DNA of 64,000 bases, taken from Neolewinella aquimaris (GTDB taxonomy: Bacteria > Bacteroidota > Bacteroidia > Chitinophagales > Saprospiraceae). Location of the stretch: the NCBI RefSeq assembly GCF_014197245.1, contig NZ_JACIFF010000007.1:1-64000 (forward strand), in the 5' to 3' direction. A program made the position numbers and the translations under genes. Positions 49,336-57,262 of the stretch are shown piece by piece. Below the pieces are notes generated by a model. The model saw nothing but the letters and a program-made list of their open reading frames with translations, did no database searches and had not been told where the DNA came from. Each line of letters starts with the position of its first letter. The stretch's first letter is position 1.

Positions 49336-50490
49336 TTACGCCCTTGCGGCCCGGCTTTCCGGTTCGCGGTGGCGGAGTAGTTGGTGAATGCGGATGCCCG
49401 CATCCAGAAAAAGGATTTTGGGGTTGGCGTTGCGTTCGATGTGTTCGGCGCACGCGCTCAACAGATTTATGATGCCGGCCAGTTGATCGTGGTCGATCAG
49501 GGGCAGCATTTTAGTAGCACTGCGCAGCTCCGCGGGGGGTAGGCGCACGCCGTTGTTTTCGTTTCCGGTTACCGACAGCAGGAGAAATTCCCGCCAGTAG
49601 TGGAGGCAGTACCGAATGAAGTGTTTCTGGGTTTCGCGGCCGAGCTTGGCGAAGTCGTCGGTCCAGGCGATGAGTTTCGCCGGACTGCCCTGAAAGCAGG
49701 CGCGCATCCAGTCGAGGAGGCGGGGGCCGTGGGATTCGGTTTCCGTTTCGGCCAGGGAGATGGCCAGGTTGTAGTTGCCTCCGGCCAGGCGGGCGGCGGT
49801 TTCCAGTACTTCCGGTCGGGCGCCCTCGATGCCCCGACTCACCAGGGCACGGGAGATCTCGGCGTCGGTGGGCGGACCGAGTTTAGTGAGTTGGCAGCGG
49901 CTCAGGACGGTGGTGAGGATGAGGTCGAGGCGTTCGGCGACGAGCAGGAAGATGGTCCGCTCGGGGGGCTCCTCGATCATTTTCAGGAGGCGGTTGCCCT
50001 CATTGCCCAGGTACTCGGGCAGCCAGATCAGCATGATCTTGTAGCGCCCCTCAAATATTTTGAGGTTGAGTTTGCGCAAGATGGTGGCACAGGATTCACG
50101 GGTGATGTTGCCCTGCTTGTTTTCGGCTCCGATGCGCTGCAGCCAGTCGTTGGCCTCCTGGTAGGGGGATTCCTTCAGGGACTCGCGCCACTGGGGAAGG
50201 AAGGGATCGCTGGTCATTTTGGACCCGACGGTCGGGAAGGTAAAGTGTAGGTCGGGGTGAACGACTCCGGCCGTCTTGCGGCACGCGCGGCAGCGGCCGC
50301 AGCAGCTGTCCCCACCCGGGCCCTGCCGGTCTTCGCACAACAACAAATTAGCTACGGCGAGCGCGGCGGGTAACCCGCCGGTACCCGGTGGGGCCAGCAA
50401 CAAATTGGCGTGGGGGAGCCGGTCGGTAGCGGCCATTTGCCGCAACTGACTGATCCCCGAAGGTAGATGTATGAGTTGGTCGAAGTACAT
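49336..50490 (-). CDS. holB: DNA polymerase III subunit delta' (HolB-like)
   Basis: This 384-residue clamp-loader subunit has an AAA+ N-domain with a degenerate P-loop PPGTGGLPAA (no Lys), as in delta' subunits. A Cys cluster (LLCEDRQ, then CCGRCRAC) forms the zinc module. IMLIWLPEYLGNEGNRLLKMIEEPP and TVLSRCQ are family signatures. It loads the beta clamp without hydrolysing ATP itself. RicT lies immediately downstream (17-bp gap). Confidence 0.93.
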   Translation of the reverse strand: MYFDQLIHLPSGISQLRQMAATDRLPHANLLLAPPGTGGLPAALAVANLLLCEDRQGPGGDSCCGRCRACRKTAGVVHPDLHFTFPTVGSKMTSDPFLPQWRESLKESPYQEANDWLQRIGAENKQGNITRESCATILRKLNLKIFEGRYKIMLIWLPEYLGNEGNRLLKMIEEPPERTIFLLVAERLDLILTTVLSRCQLTKLGPPTDAEISRALVSRGIEGARPEVLETAARLAGGNYNLAISLAETETESHGPRLLDWMRACFQGSPAKLIAWTDDFAKLGRETQKHFIRYCLHYWREFLLLSVTGNENNGVRLPPAELRSATKMLPLIDHDQLAGIINLLSACAEHIERNANPKILFLDAGIRIHQLLRHREPESRAARA

Positions 50491-50504
50491 GATCGTATCG
50501 GGGG

Positions 50505-50512
50505 TAAAGGTA
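50505..50512 (-). promoter_or_regulatory. putative -7 element (TACCTTTA) for holB
   Basis: On the minus strand TACCTTTA is one base from TAnnTTTG and ends 14 bp before the holB ATG. Confidence 0.4.
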
Positions 50513-50594
50513 GCAATTTGGGGCGGGTAAGCGCTTGCCGAACTGCGGCGGATGCTGCGATGTACGTATATTGCCCTAACAACCCGTACCCAAC

Positions 50595-51410
50595 ATGAAA
50601 AAGATAATGGTCGCCACCGATTACTCCGATAGCGCCGGCAGCGCCGTTCACTATGGCGTCTCCCTCGCCAATCACTTCGGCAGCCAGCTCTCCCTGGTTT
50701 CCGCCGTCGAGGAACCCTACAGTGCCTCGGCCGGAGCGCTCGTGGATATCCGGCAAAAGATCCGGGAGCAGGCCATGGAAACCATGACCCAGGTGAAGAA
50801 TGAAGTCAGCGGTCAACTGACCAACGGCGCATCCATCGATATCCATACCGTTGACGGTGATCCGGGCAGGACCATCACCCGGGTCGCTAAGGCAAAAGAC
50901 TATGACCTGATCGTGATGGGAACTAAGGGATCGACCGCCGCGCGGGAGCTCTTTACCGGCAGCGTAGCGAATTCGGTGATCAAAAATTCCAAGCTGCCGG
51001 TCCTGGCCGTGCCGGTCAAGGTGCCCTTCAGCGACATCAACCGGGTCATCCTTTCCGTAGACGACCAGCCCCTCGCCGGTCCGCACGTACTCCAACCGCT
51101 CATCGAGCTCATCCGGGCCTACGGCGCCGAATTGATCGTTTACCACGGCGACCGGGATGGAGACGGCAAGGGCTACGATCCCAAACTGCCCGAATACCTT
51201 TCCGGCATTACCCACCGGTTCGAAGTACGCCGGGGCGAGGAAGAATCCATCACCGAGGGCATCCAGAAAACGATCAAGCTGCACCGGGCCGACCTGCTCT
51301 GCCTGATCTACCACGATCGCGGATTCTTCGGCCGCCTGTTCAACGAAAGCACCGTAAGCAAGGTGGTCTTCGACAGTCCCGTTCCGCTGCTCGTACTACA
51401 GGACGCGTAG
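50595..51410 (+). CDS. universal stress protein (tandem USP domains)
   Basis: This 271-residue protein has two UspA-type domains. The first (1-140) has MVATDYSDSAGSA and the full ATP-binding motif G-2X-G-9X-GS in GTKGSTAARELFTGSVAN. The second (about 150-271) is degenerate and lacks that glycine motif. ATP-binding USPs act in stress responses. It is divergent from holB and 16 bp upstream of pyrD. Confidence 0.92.
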   Translation: MKKIMVATDYSDSAGSAVHYGVSLANHFGSQLSLVSAVEEPYSASAGALVDIRQKIREQAMETMTQVKNEVSGQLTNGASIDIHTVDGDPGRTITRVAKAKDYDLIVMGTKGSTAARELFTGSVANSVIKNSKLPVLAVPVKVPFSDINRVILSVDDQPLAGPHVLQPLIELIRAYGAELIVYHGDRDGDGKGYDPKLPEYLSGITHRFEVRRGEEESITEGIQKTIKLHRADLLCLIYHDRGFFGRLFNESTVSKVVFDSPVPLLVLQDA

Positions 51411-51414
51411 GACT

Positions 51415-51422
51415 TACCTTCG
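51415..51422 (+). promoter_or_regulatory. putative -7 element (TACCTTCG) for pyrD, leaderless spacing
   Basis: TACCTTCG ends 4 bp before the pyrD ATG. If it is the -7 element, transcription begins at or beside the start codon. It overlaps the end of the USP gene's trailer. Confidence 0.4.
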
Positions 51423-51426
51423 CGCC

Positions 51427-52515
51427 ATGTATAGCATCCTGAAGCCGCTACTGTTTAGACTACAACCGGAACGCGCCCACGCACTGACCGTACAGGGGCT
51501 CGCGGCCACCCTCGCGCTGCCCGGAGTGAGCGATATTTTCCGGCGTACTTACCGCTACGAAGATCCCCGGCTGGAGACCGAGCTATTCGGCATCCCCTTT
51601 CCGAACCGGGTGGGGCTGGCGGCCGGCTTCGACAAGGATGGTAAATACTACCGCTATATGTCGAGCCTCGGCTTCGGCTTCCTCGAACTCGGTACCGTCA
51701 CTCCCCTGCCCCAGGGCGGCAATCCGCACCCCCGGCTCTTTCGGCTACCGGCCGACCGCGCCCTCATCAACCGCATGGGCTTCAACAACGAGGGCGTGGA
51801 GGCCCTGGCCCGCCGCCTGCTCCGCGACGGGCGGCCCGATCGGGTCGTCCTGGGCGGAAACATCGGCAAGAACAAAGCGACGCCCAACGAGGAAGCAACT
51901 ACCGACTACGTAACGTGCTTCGAGCGGCTCTTCTCCCTGGTCGATTACTTCGTAGTCAACGTCAGCTCCCCCAATACCCCCAACCTGCGCGAATTACAGG
52001 ACCGGGCCCCGCTGACCGCTCTGCTCACCAAGTTGCAGGAACTCAATGCCCAATTGAGCCGTTCGGAACACCGCACCACCACCGAACTCGGTCGCCCGGG
52101 CGAACTCTGGCACCGGAAGCCCATCCTCCTCAAGATCGCGCCGGACCTGACGGAGGGGCAGCTGGACGACATCCTTCAAATCGTACAGGACACGCACATC
52201 GCCGGCATCATCGCCACCAATACGACGGTCGCCCGCAGTCCATTGCGTACCGACATCAGTGAGATCGAGGGAATTGGCAACGGCGGGCTGAGCGGCGCCC
52301 CGCTACGCCGGCGTGCTACCGAAGTGATCCGTTACCTCTACGAGCAGAGTGGGCGTACACTGGACATCATCGGCGTCGGCGGAATCGAAGACCTAGCGTC
52401 GGCCCAGGAAAAACTGGATGCCGGAGCCAAATTAATCCAGGTGTACAGTGGTATGGTCTACGCAGGCCCGGGCCTGGTACGGGACATCAAGCGGGGCCTC
52501 GTGGAAAAAAGCTAG
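51427..52515 (+). CDS. pyrD: dihydroorotate dehydrogenase (quinone), class 2
   Basis: This 362-residue FMN enzyme of de novo pyrimidine synthesis oxidises dihydroorotate to orotate with quinone. Features: N-terminal helices that dip into the membrane (PLLFRLQPERAHALTVQG), GLAAGFDKDGKYY, the catalytic Ser in VNVSSPNTPNLRELQ, ATNTT and the C-terminal GVGGIEDLASAQEKLDAGA. Class 2 is shown by the N-terminal extension and the absence of class 1 iron-sulphur partner. Its stop codon overlaps the convergent DUF6089 gene's stop in CTAG (52512-52515). Confidence 0.96.
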   Translation: MYSILKPLLFRLQPERAHALTVQGLAATLALPGVSDIFRRTYRYEDPRLETELFGIPFPNRVGLAAGFDKDGKYYRYMSSLGFGFLELGTVTPLPQGGNPHPRLFRLPADRALINRMGFNNEGVEALARRLLRDGRPDRVVLGGNIGKNKATPNEEATTDYVTCFERLFSLVDYFVVNVSSPNTPNLRELQDRAPLTALLTKLQELNAQLSRSEHRTTTELGRPGELWHRKPILLKIAPDLTEGQLDDILQIVQDTHIAGIIATNTTVARSPLRTDISEIEGIGNGGLSGAPLRRRATEVIRYLYEQSGRTLDIIGVGGIEDLASAQEKLDAGAKLIQVYSGMVYAGPGLVRDIKRGLVEKS

Positions 52516-53405
52516 CGACGCTTTCTCCGTTTTTTACTATCCTTTTTCGATTGCCGGCGCGCTTTCCCCTTCACTACCTGGGGGCACAGTACGTCGCCGA
52601 AGTAGTAATTGAGTCCGATGCCGAGCATCAGGTAGCGGTCGTTGAGGGAATCGTCGCCGCGCTGGGTGCCCTCGCGGTTGACGGGGGGCCCACCCTCCTC
52701 CGAAGGAAGGCTGCGGTCGCTAAGGTAGGAAGCAATATTGCCCCGGTCCTGGGCCAGCCTGATCTGGTTTGGATACACGGTACTTACGTCATCGAGGTAA
52801 TCGGTAGCCGTATTGCGGATGCTCAGGTTGGCGTCGAAGCTCAGGGCGTAGGTGAGGTCCCAGCGGATGCCGATGCCGTACGTAAGTGCGGTGCTGAAGC
52901 TGCTGTACTCCTTTCCCTTCGGCTGGCCTTCGGTACCCAGGGGGCGTAGTTTGACCAAGTCGCCATTACTGGCCCTTGCGCGGGGGGTAAAGCTGAAGAG
53001 GGAAACCCCGGCGAAGGCGTAGGGGGTGAAGAAATATTCCCTGCTGCCGTGGAAGTAGGGTAAGAAGTTGAATTCCGCTTGTGCGGTCAGGTCGCGGACC
53101 CGCGTCTGGAAGCTGAGGTTGCGCAGTCGCTCGAAGGTATTTTCGCTTTCGCTGTCGTAGGCCTCGACCGATCCGTAGTTAAAACTTCCCCGCACGGCCA
53201 GGCGGTGGTTGAAGTTGTAGCGGGCGGCGAATCCACCGGCCAGATTGGGGTGATTGAACCGAAACTCGGTGTTGAGGTCCCCCAGATAAAAGGAGGAGCC
53301 TACCCATGGCCCCAACTCCAGTCCCCGCATCTGCAACTGGGCCTGCGCGCCGGGAGTGAAGGAGAGGAAAACCACTAAGGTCAGAAAGATGATAGTTGGC
53401 CGCAT
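52512..53405 (-). CDS. DUF6089 family outer-membrane beta-barrel protein
   Basis: This 297-residue protein has a signal peptide (TLVVFLSFTPGAQAQ), starts its mature region with ELGPWVGSSFYLGDLN (a DUF6089 hallmark) and shows alternating hydrophobic strands typical of a small outer-membrane barrel. It ends with a strongly basic tail (KARRQSKKDSKKRRKRR). ATG 53405 is used because the longer frame adds non-signal sequence. Function is unknown, probably structural or linked to gliding/T9SS-type envelope functions; that link is only an inference from family distribution. Confidence 0.85.
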   Translation of the reverse strand: MRPTIIFLTLVVFLSFTPGAQAQLQMRGLELGPWVGSSFYLGDLNTEFRFNHPNLAGGFAARYNFNHRLAVRGSFNYGSVEAYDSESENTFERLRNLSFQTRVRDLTAQAEFNFLPYFHGSREYFFTPYAFAGVSLFSFTPRARASNGDLVKLRPLGTEGQPKGKEYSSFSTALTYGIGIRWDLTYALSFDANLSIRNTATDYLDDVSTVYPNQIRLAQDRGNIASYLSDRSLPSEEGGPPVNREGTQRGDDSLNDRYLMLGIGLNYYFGDVLCPQVVKGKARRQSKKDSKKRRKRR

Positions 53406-53514
53406 GCAATCGGGAATGGTGAGCTTAACGTCGAAGGCTGTCGCAACGGTATATCCAGCCAAAGGTTTTCCGCTTTCGGCAATTCACCTTGCACCCGCGT
53501 CCCCGCCAAAAGCG

Positions 53515-55737
53515 TCAAATGTTGAGCCAGTAGGTGACCTTGGCAACGATGGCGCGGTTCTTGACTCCGAAGTCGAGGCTATCGTAATTGTCGGTATACA
53601 CCAAAAAGAAATCGCTGACCGGAGCAAAGCGCCACTGCAAACGGGCGTTGATGTTGATGTTGTCGATCTGGTCGTTGTACTGCACGAAGGTGGTCAGGAA
53701 GACCGACTTGGAGAAGGTAAAGTCGATGCGCGGCCCGATGAGGAAAAGCGCCGTGCTGGCGTAGGGAGCGGGCAGATCGAGGTACTGGTAGCTGAAGCGA
53801 AGGTCGATGCTCCCCAGCGGCTGGTAGCGGTACTGCAAATTACCACTCAGGCTGTACCCGTAGCCGTTGAAGAACTGGCCCGCCTCGGCTTCGAGTCCCG
53901 TACTCAACCGCTTGCGGTTGTCGCTCTCGTACTCCGCGCCGCCGCGCCAGTAGCCGTATCCCCGTCCGCCCGGCAGGGGGGTGGCGCCGGTCCGCGAGGG
54001 ATCGAAATCCTTGAACAGAAATATGTATTCATAACCCGTTCCCAGGCTCAACCGACTCGTATTGGCGAACCGCCAGCGGTATCCGGCCATGAAGTTGCGG
54101 TCGGTAAGGCCGTCGCCGGGTTGGGAGAACAGGCGGGCCTCCACCACCGGCCCCTTCTCCACCACCTGCGGATTTGCAGGATAACGAATGTAGGATGCCT
54201 CGACCCCGCTGGTAAAGTAGCCGCGGCGGGGCACGAAGCCGACCTCAGCGTTAAAATCTTCCCCTACGTACAGGTGATCGTATTCGACGTTCCAGTTGCG
54301 GTGGCGGTACTCGAGGTTCAGGCCGTGGGTGTAATCATCGCCGCCTTCTTGCGCCGAAAAACTGCGGTGAACGAAAGTCTTGCCGTTCCAGGCGTTGTCG
54401 CGGGTGGCCAGGTTGTAGTCGAAGCCGACCACGCGGTTGAAGTCGGGATTGGTCTCGGTGGTATCCGTGAAGTTGGTGAAGTTCTGCTTGTTGACGAAGA
54501 TACCGCCGACGCTGCTGCGGGCGCCGATCCGCCGCTGGGTGGTAGCTACCGTATAGTTGAAACTGGGCAGGCCCTGGTCGAGGTTACGGGCCGCCTGCAT
54601 GTTCAGCAGGCCGATGCGCCAGTCGTCGTTGAGCTTGCCGCTGAGTCGGGCCCCGAAATAAATGGGGTTCTGCAGTCCCTCCCCCGTCGTCGTATCGCGG
54701 GTGACGCCGATGCGGCGGCTGAAGAAGGGGTTGGCCCGCTCAAACCCGAAGGAGCCGAACAGGTCGGCGTTCTCCAGAAAAAACTGCCGGCGTTCCGGGA
54801 AGAAGACTTCGAAGCGGGTGGTGTTGATGACCTGCTCGTCGACCTCCACCTGGCTGAAATCGGGGTTGAAGGTGAGGTCGAGGTTAAGGCCGCTGCCGAT
54901 GCCGATCTTCGCGTCGCCGCCGACGTTGCCGTCGAAGTCGGTGGGTTTATCGTTTTGGTAATCGCGGCGCATGCCTCCCCCGGCGTAGGGGATCACGGCA
55001 ATGTTCTTGGTCTGCGCCCGGGGGGCGCCACCCTCGAAACGGAGGCTGCCCATATAGGCGAGGCTCATGATGATCTGGTTCTGGGGGATGCGGTGCCAGG
55101 TGCTGCGCGTATTGCTCTGGGTGTCCATCCGGTAGCTGTTGAAGAACCACTCGGCAGCGCCGCTGGGAAAACGGAGGCTGGAAAAGGGAATCACCATTTC
55201 GCACGACCAGTAGTCGTCGCCGATGAAGCTCTCGCCGCGCCACTTGTTGTCCCAGTTTTCCTGAAAATCCTCCCGGTTTTCGCCGCCGTTGGAGATCAGC
55301 GCTTCGCGGGTCACGCCGTAGGGGTTCATGCCGAAGACGATGGCGTTGGTCTTGTCGCGAAAGGGATTGAAGACGAAGGTGATGTTGTCGTTGCCCCCGG
55401 CGCGGTAGTCGCGGCGCAGGCTGGGAATGACGAATTTATTGCCCTTCGTACGGCAGATGGCGGCTACGTAGAGGTTCTGATCGTCGTAGCCGAAGTACAC
55501 CTCCGTGGGGTAGATCGCCCGGCTGGTATCGGCGGGGAAGGTCTCCCAAAAATCTTTGGCGGGCTGTCCGTTTTGCCATTCCATTTCGTCGAGCTTGCCG
55601 TCCAGGTTGATGCCCTGCGCAAAGCGGACAACGGTGGCGGAGGGAGGCTCATTGGCGGTTTGCGAATCGAAAGTAAGCGTCTGAGCGCCTATTGTGGTGA
55701 CGAAAAGCAAATAAAGAGCGAGTAACGGTAATCTCAC
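53515..55737 (-). CDS. DUF5916 domain protein with CBM9-like N-terminus and outer-membrane barrel
   Basis: This 740-residue exported protein has a signal peptide (LLALYLLFVTTIGAQ). An N-terminal CBM9-like beta-sandwich (about 40-210; INLDGKLDEMEWQ and VYFGYDDQNLYVAAICR) precedes a DUF5916 region rich in outer-membrane strand patterns (FNPDFSQVEVDEQVINTTRFE and ERRQFFLENADLFG). No ATG start is available; GTG 55737 is used. DUF5916 proteins are common near TonB systems and may bind glycans at the cell surface; function is not established. A long antisense frame covers the gene and is a shadow. Confidence 0.88.
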   Translation of the reverse strand: MRLPLLALYLLFVTTIGAQTLTFDSQTANEPPSATVVRFAQGINLDGKLDEMEWQNGQPAKDFWETFPADTSRAIYPTEVYFGYDDQNLYVAAICRTKGNKFVIPSLRRDYRAGGNDNITFVFNPFRDKTNAIVFGMNPYGVTREALISNGGENREDFQENWDNKWRGESFIGDDYWSCEMVIPFSSLRFPSGAAEWFFNSYRMDTQSNTRSTWHRIPQNQIIMSLAYMGSLRFEGGAPRAQTKNIAVIPYAGGGMRRDYQNDKPTDFDGNVGGDAKIGIGSGLNLDLTFNPDFSQVEVDEQVINTTRFEVFFPERRQFFLENADLFGSFGFERANPFFSRRIGVTRDTTTGEGLQNPIYFGARLSGKLNDDWRIGLLNMQAARNLDQGLPSFNYTVATTQRRIGARSSVGGIFVNKQNFTNFTDTTETNPDFNRVVGFDYNLATRDNAWNGKTFVHRSFSAQEGGDDYTHGLNLEYRHRNWNVEYDHLYVGEDFNAEVGFVPRRGYFTSGVEASYIRYPANPQVVEKGPVVEARLFSQPGDGLTDRNFMAGYRWRFANTSRLSLGTGYEYIFLFKDFDPSRTGATPLPGGRGYGYWRGGAEYESDNRKRLSTGLEAEAGQFFNGYGYSLSGNLQYRYQPLGSIDLRFSYQYLDLPAPYASTALFLIGPRIDFTFSKSVFLTTFVQYNDQIDNININARLQWRFAPVSDFFLVYTDNYDSLDFGVKNRAIVAKVTYWLNI

Positions 55738-55763
55738 GGGCAAATCTGGTCGGGGTGCAAGGC

Positions 55764-55771
55764 TAAAGATA
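55764..55771 (-). promoter_or_regulatory. putative -7 element (TATCTTTA) for the DUF5916 gene
   Basis: On the minus strand TATCTTTA is one base from TAnnTTTG and lies 26 bp before the GTG start. Confidence 0.4.
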
Positions 55772-55823
55772 GTTTTTTGGCGGGGACGCAGGAGCGGTGA
55801 ATTTAGGAAAGAAGCCGTCCGGC

Positions 55824-56927
55824 CTAACGCAGCAGCTCCAGCACCTTTTCCACCGGCAGGGCCTCGCGGTGGCGACCGTTGTGGCCGGTCATGTCCTCGG
55901 CGGCGAAGAGCGAATTAATGATGGCCTCCTCGGTAGCTTCGATCACGGCCAGGAAGAGGGGGGAGACGGCCCCATTGCTCAGTTCACTTAGGGTGCGCAC
56001 GCGTGCACCCCCGGCCACGATCCGGTTTTCGGTAGCGGTGGAGAAGGCGATCACGTAGTCTCCACTGCCGTTGCTGGCGATGCCACCGGTGCGGGCCAGT
56101 CCGAGCATGGCGCGCTTGGCGAGCCGTTCGAGATTACGGGGACCGAGGGGGGCATCGGTGGCCACTACGATCATGCAGGAGCCGTCGGCGTGACTTTCCA
56201 GCTCGTCGCGGAAGTAGTACCGGCCTAATTTTTGACCCACGGGCACCCCGGCAATCTGGAGCACACCACCGAAATTCGTCTGCACGAGTACGCCGACCGT
56301 GTAGCCACCAAGGCTTTCCGGTAACAGCCGGCTGGAGGTACCGATGCCGCCCTTCCAGCCGAAGCAACTGGTTCCGGTGCCCGCGCCAACGTTGCCCTCT
56401 TCCACTTCGCTCCCGGCTGCCGAACCGAGGGCCGCCAGCACATGGGCCTGGGTGACATGGCGGCCGCGGATGTCGTTCAGGAATCCATCGTTCGTTTCCC
56501 CGACGACGGCGTTTACGCTCTGCACTTCTGGATTATCGGCCAGGCAGGCCGTGATCAGGGCATTCGTGGCGGTGGCTACGCTGAGCGTATTGGTAAGTAC
56601 GATGGGCGTCTCCAGTTCGCCCAGCTCCTTCACCTGACTGTAGCCGGCCAGCTTACCGTAGCCGTTGCCGAGGTAGATTGCGGCCGGCACCTTTTCTTGG
56701 TATAGATCACCCGCGTGGGGCAGGATGGCCGTCACGCCGGTGCGGATGCTGTCGCCCTCGATCAGGGTGGTGTGCCCTACCCTTACGCCGGCCACGTCCG
56801 TGATCGCGTTGAGCGGGCCGGGCGTCATGACGCCGAAGGGCACGCCGAGCTCACGGGGGCGGGACTGGGCAGACAGTGACTCGGTCATCAAAAGAATAAT
56901 CGGCAGGAGGAAGTAAATACGTTGCAC
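55824..56927 (-). CDS. P1 family peptidase (DmpA-type aminopeptidase)
   Basis: This 367-residue exported Ntn-hydrolase of peptidase family P1 has a signal peptide (LLPIILLMTESLSAQ). Family landmarks: GPLNAITDVAGVRVGHTTL, VVGETNDGFLNDIRG, and the self-cleavage site GGIGTSSRLLP, where the new N-terminal residue is the nucleophile. These enzymes remove N-terminal residues or cut beta-peptides; substrate is unknown. Start codon is uncertain: GTG 56927 is chosen, with a TTG at 56936 as alternative. It is divergent from the cobalamin riboswitch and btuB. Confidence 0.9.
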   Translation of the reverse strand: MQRIYFLLPIILLMTESLSAQSRPRELGVPFGVMTPGPLNAITDVAGVRVGHTTLIEGDSIRTGVTAILPHAGDLYQEKVPAAIYLGNGYGKLAGYSQVKELGELETPIVLTNTLSVATATNALITACLADNPEVQSVNAVVGETNDGFLNDIRGRHVTQAHVLAALGSAAGSEVEEGNVGAGTGTSCFGWKGGIGTSSRLLPESLGGYTVGVLVQTNFGGVLQIAGVPVGQKLGRYYFRDELESHADGSCMIVVATDAPLGPRNLERLAKRAMLGLARTGGIASNGSGDYVIAFSTATENRIVAGGARVRTLSELSNGAVSPLFLAVIEATEEAIINSLFAAEDMTGHNGRHREALPVEKVLELLR

Positions 56928-56963
56928 GGTGCACAAATTAAGCCTTTCTCGTTACCGACAACG

Positions 56964-56971
56964 TACCTTCG
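56964..56971 (+). promoter_or_regulatory. putative -7 element (TACCTTCG) for the riboswitch/btuB transcript
   Basis: TACCTTCG is one base from TAnnTTTG and lies just before the cobalamin riboswitch, as expected for the start of its transcript. Confidence 0.5.
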
Positions 56972-56977
56972 CGGCGC

Positions 56978-57116
56978 AATCAGGTAAGGGAATCCGGTGA
57001 AAATCCGGAGCTGTCCCCGCAGCTGTAAGCCCCACACGCCGGCCACCACGATGCCACTGAACCCTTCGGGTTTGGGAAGGCGGTGAACCGGAGGGGTGAG
57101 CCAGAAGACCTGCCGG
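56978..57116 (+). promoter_or_regulatory. cobalamin (B12) riboswitch
   Basis: The leader contains the full set of cobalamin riboswitch landmarks in order. P1 pairs CAGGT (56981-56985) with ACCTG (57108-57112). GGGAATCCGGTG and CCGCAGCTGTAAGC follow. The B12 box GCCACTG is at 57053-57059, then TTTGGGAAGGCGG and GAGCCAGAAGACCTGCC. The downstream gene is a BtuB-like receptor, the usual target. No intrinsic terminator is seen, so control may be at translation. Between here and the start codon lies a repeat tract (57166-57217). Confidence 0.96.
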
Positions 57117-57165
57117 GTCGCGTCATATTTCTTTGCTTTTCGGTGAGAAGGAGGAGGGATTAGTA

Positions 57166-57217
57166 GGGGAGTACTTTAGTACGGTAGTACTTTAGTCGGG
57201 TAGTACGGTAGTACTGG
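57166..57217. repeat. GTAGTAC / TAGTCGGG repeat tract in the btuB leader
   Basis: Units such as AGTACTTTAGTACGGTAGTAC and CGGGTAGTACGGTAGTACT (partially self-complementary through AGTACT) fill the leader between riboswitch and start codon. The inverted form CGTACTACCCGACTA is also present at 20170-20200. Apart from riboswitch and repeat, the rest of 56928-57262 shows only a short purine-rich stretch. Confidence 0.75.
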
Positions 57218-57262
57218 GGCTGCCTGCGTTTTCCTTTGCCTTTTGCCGATAAATTCGCGCTT

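Noticed and set aside
53356-55725. A 789-residue open frame antisense to the DUF5916 gene
   Set aside because: It has no motifs, is a composition-driven mirror of a clear gene on the other strand, and lacks a credible start.
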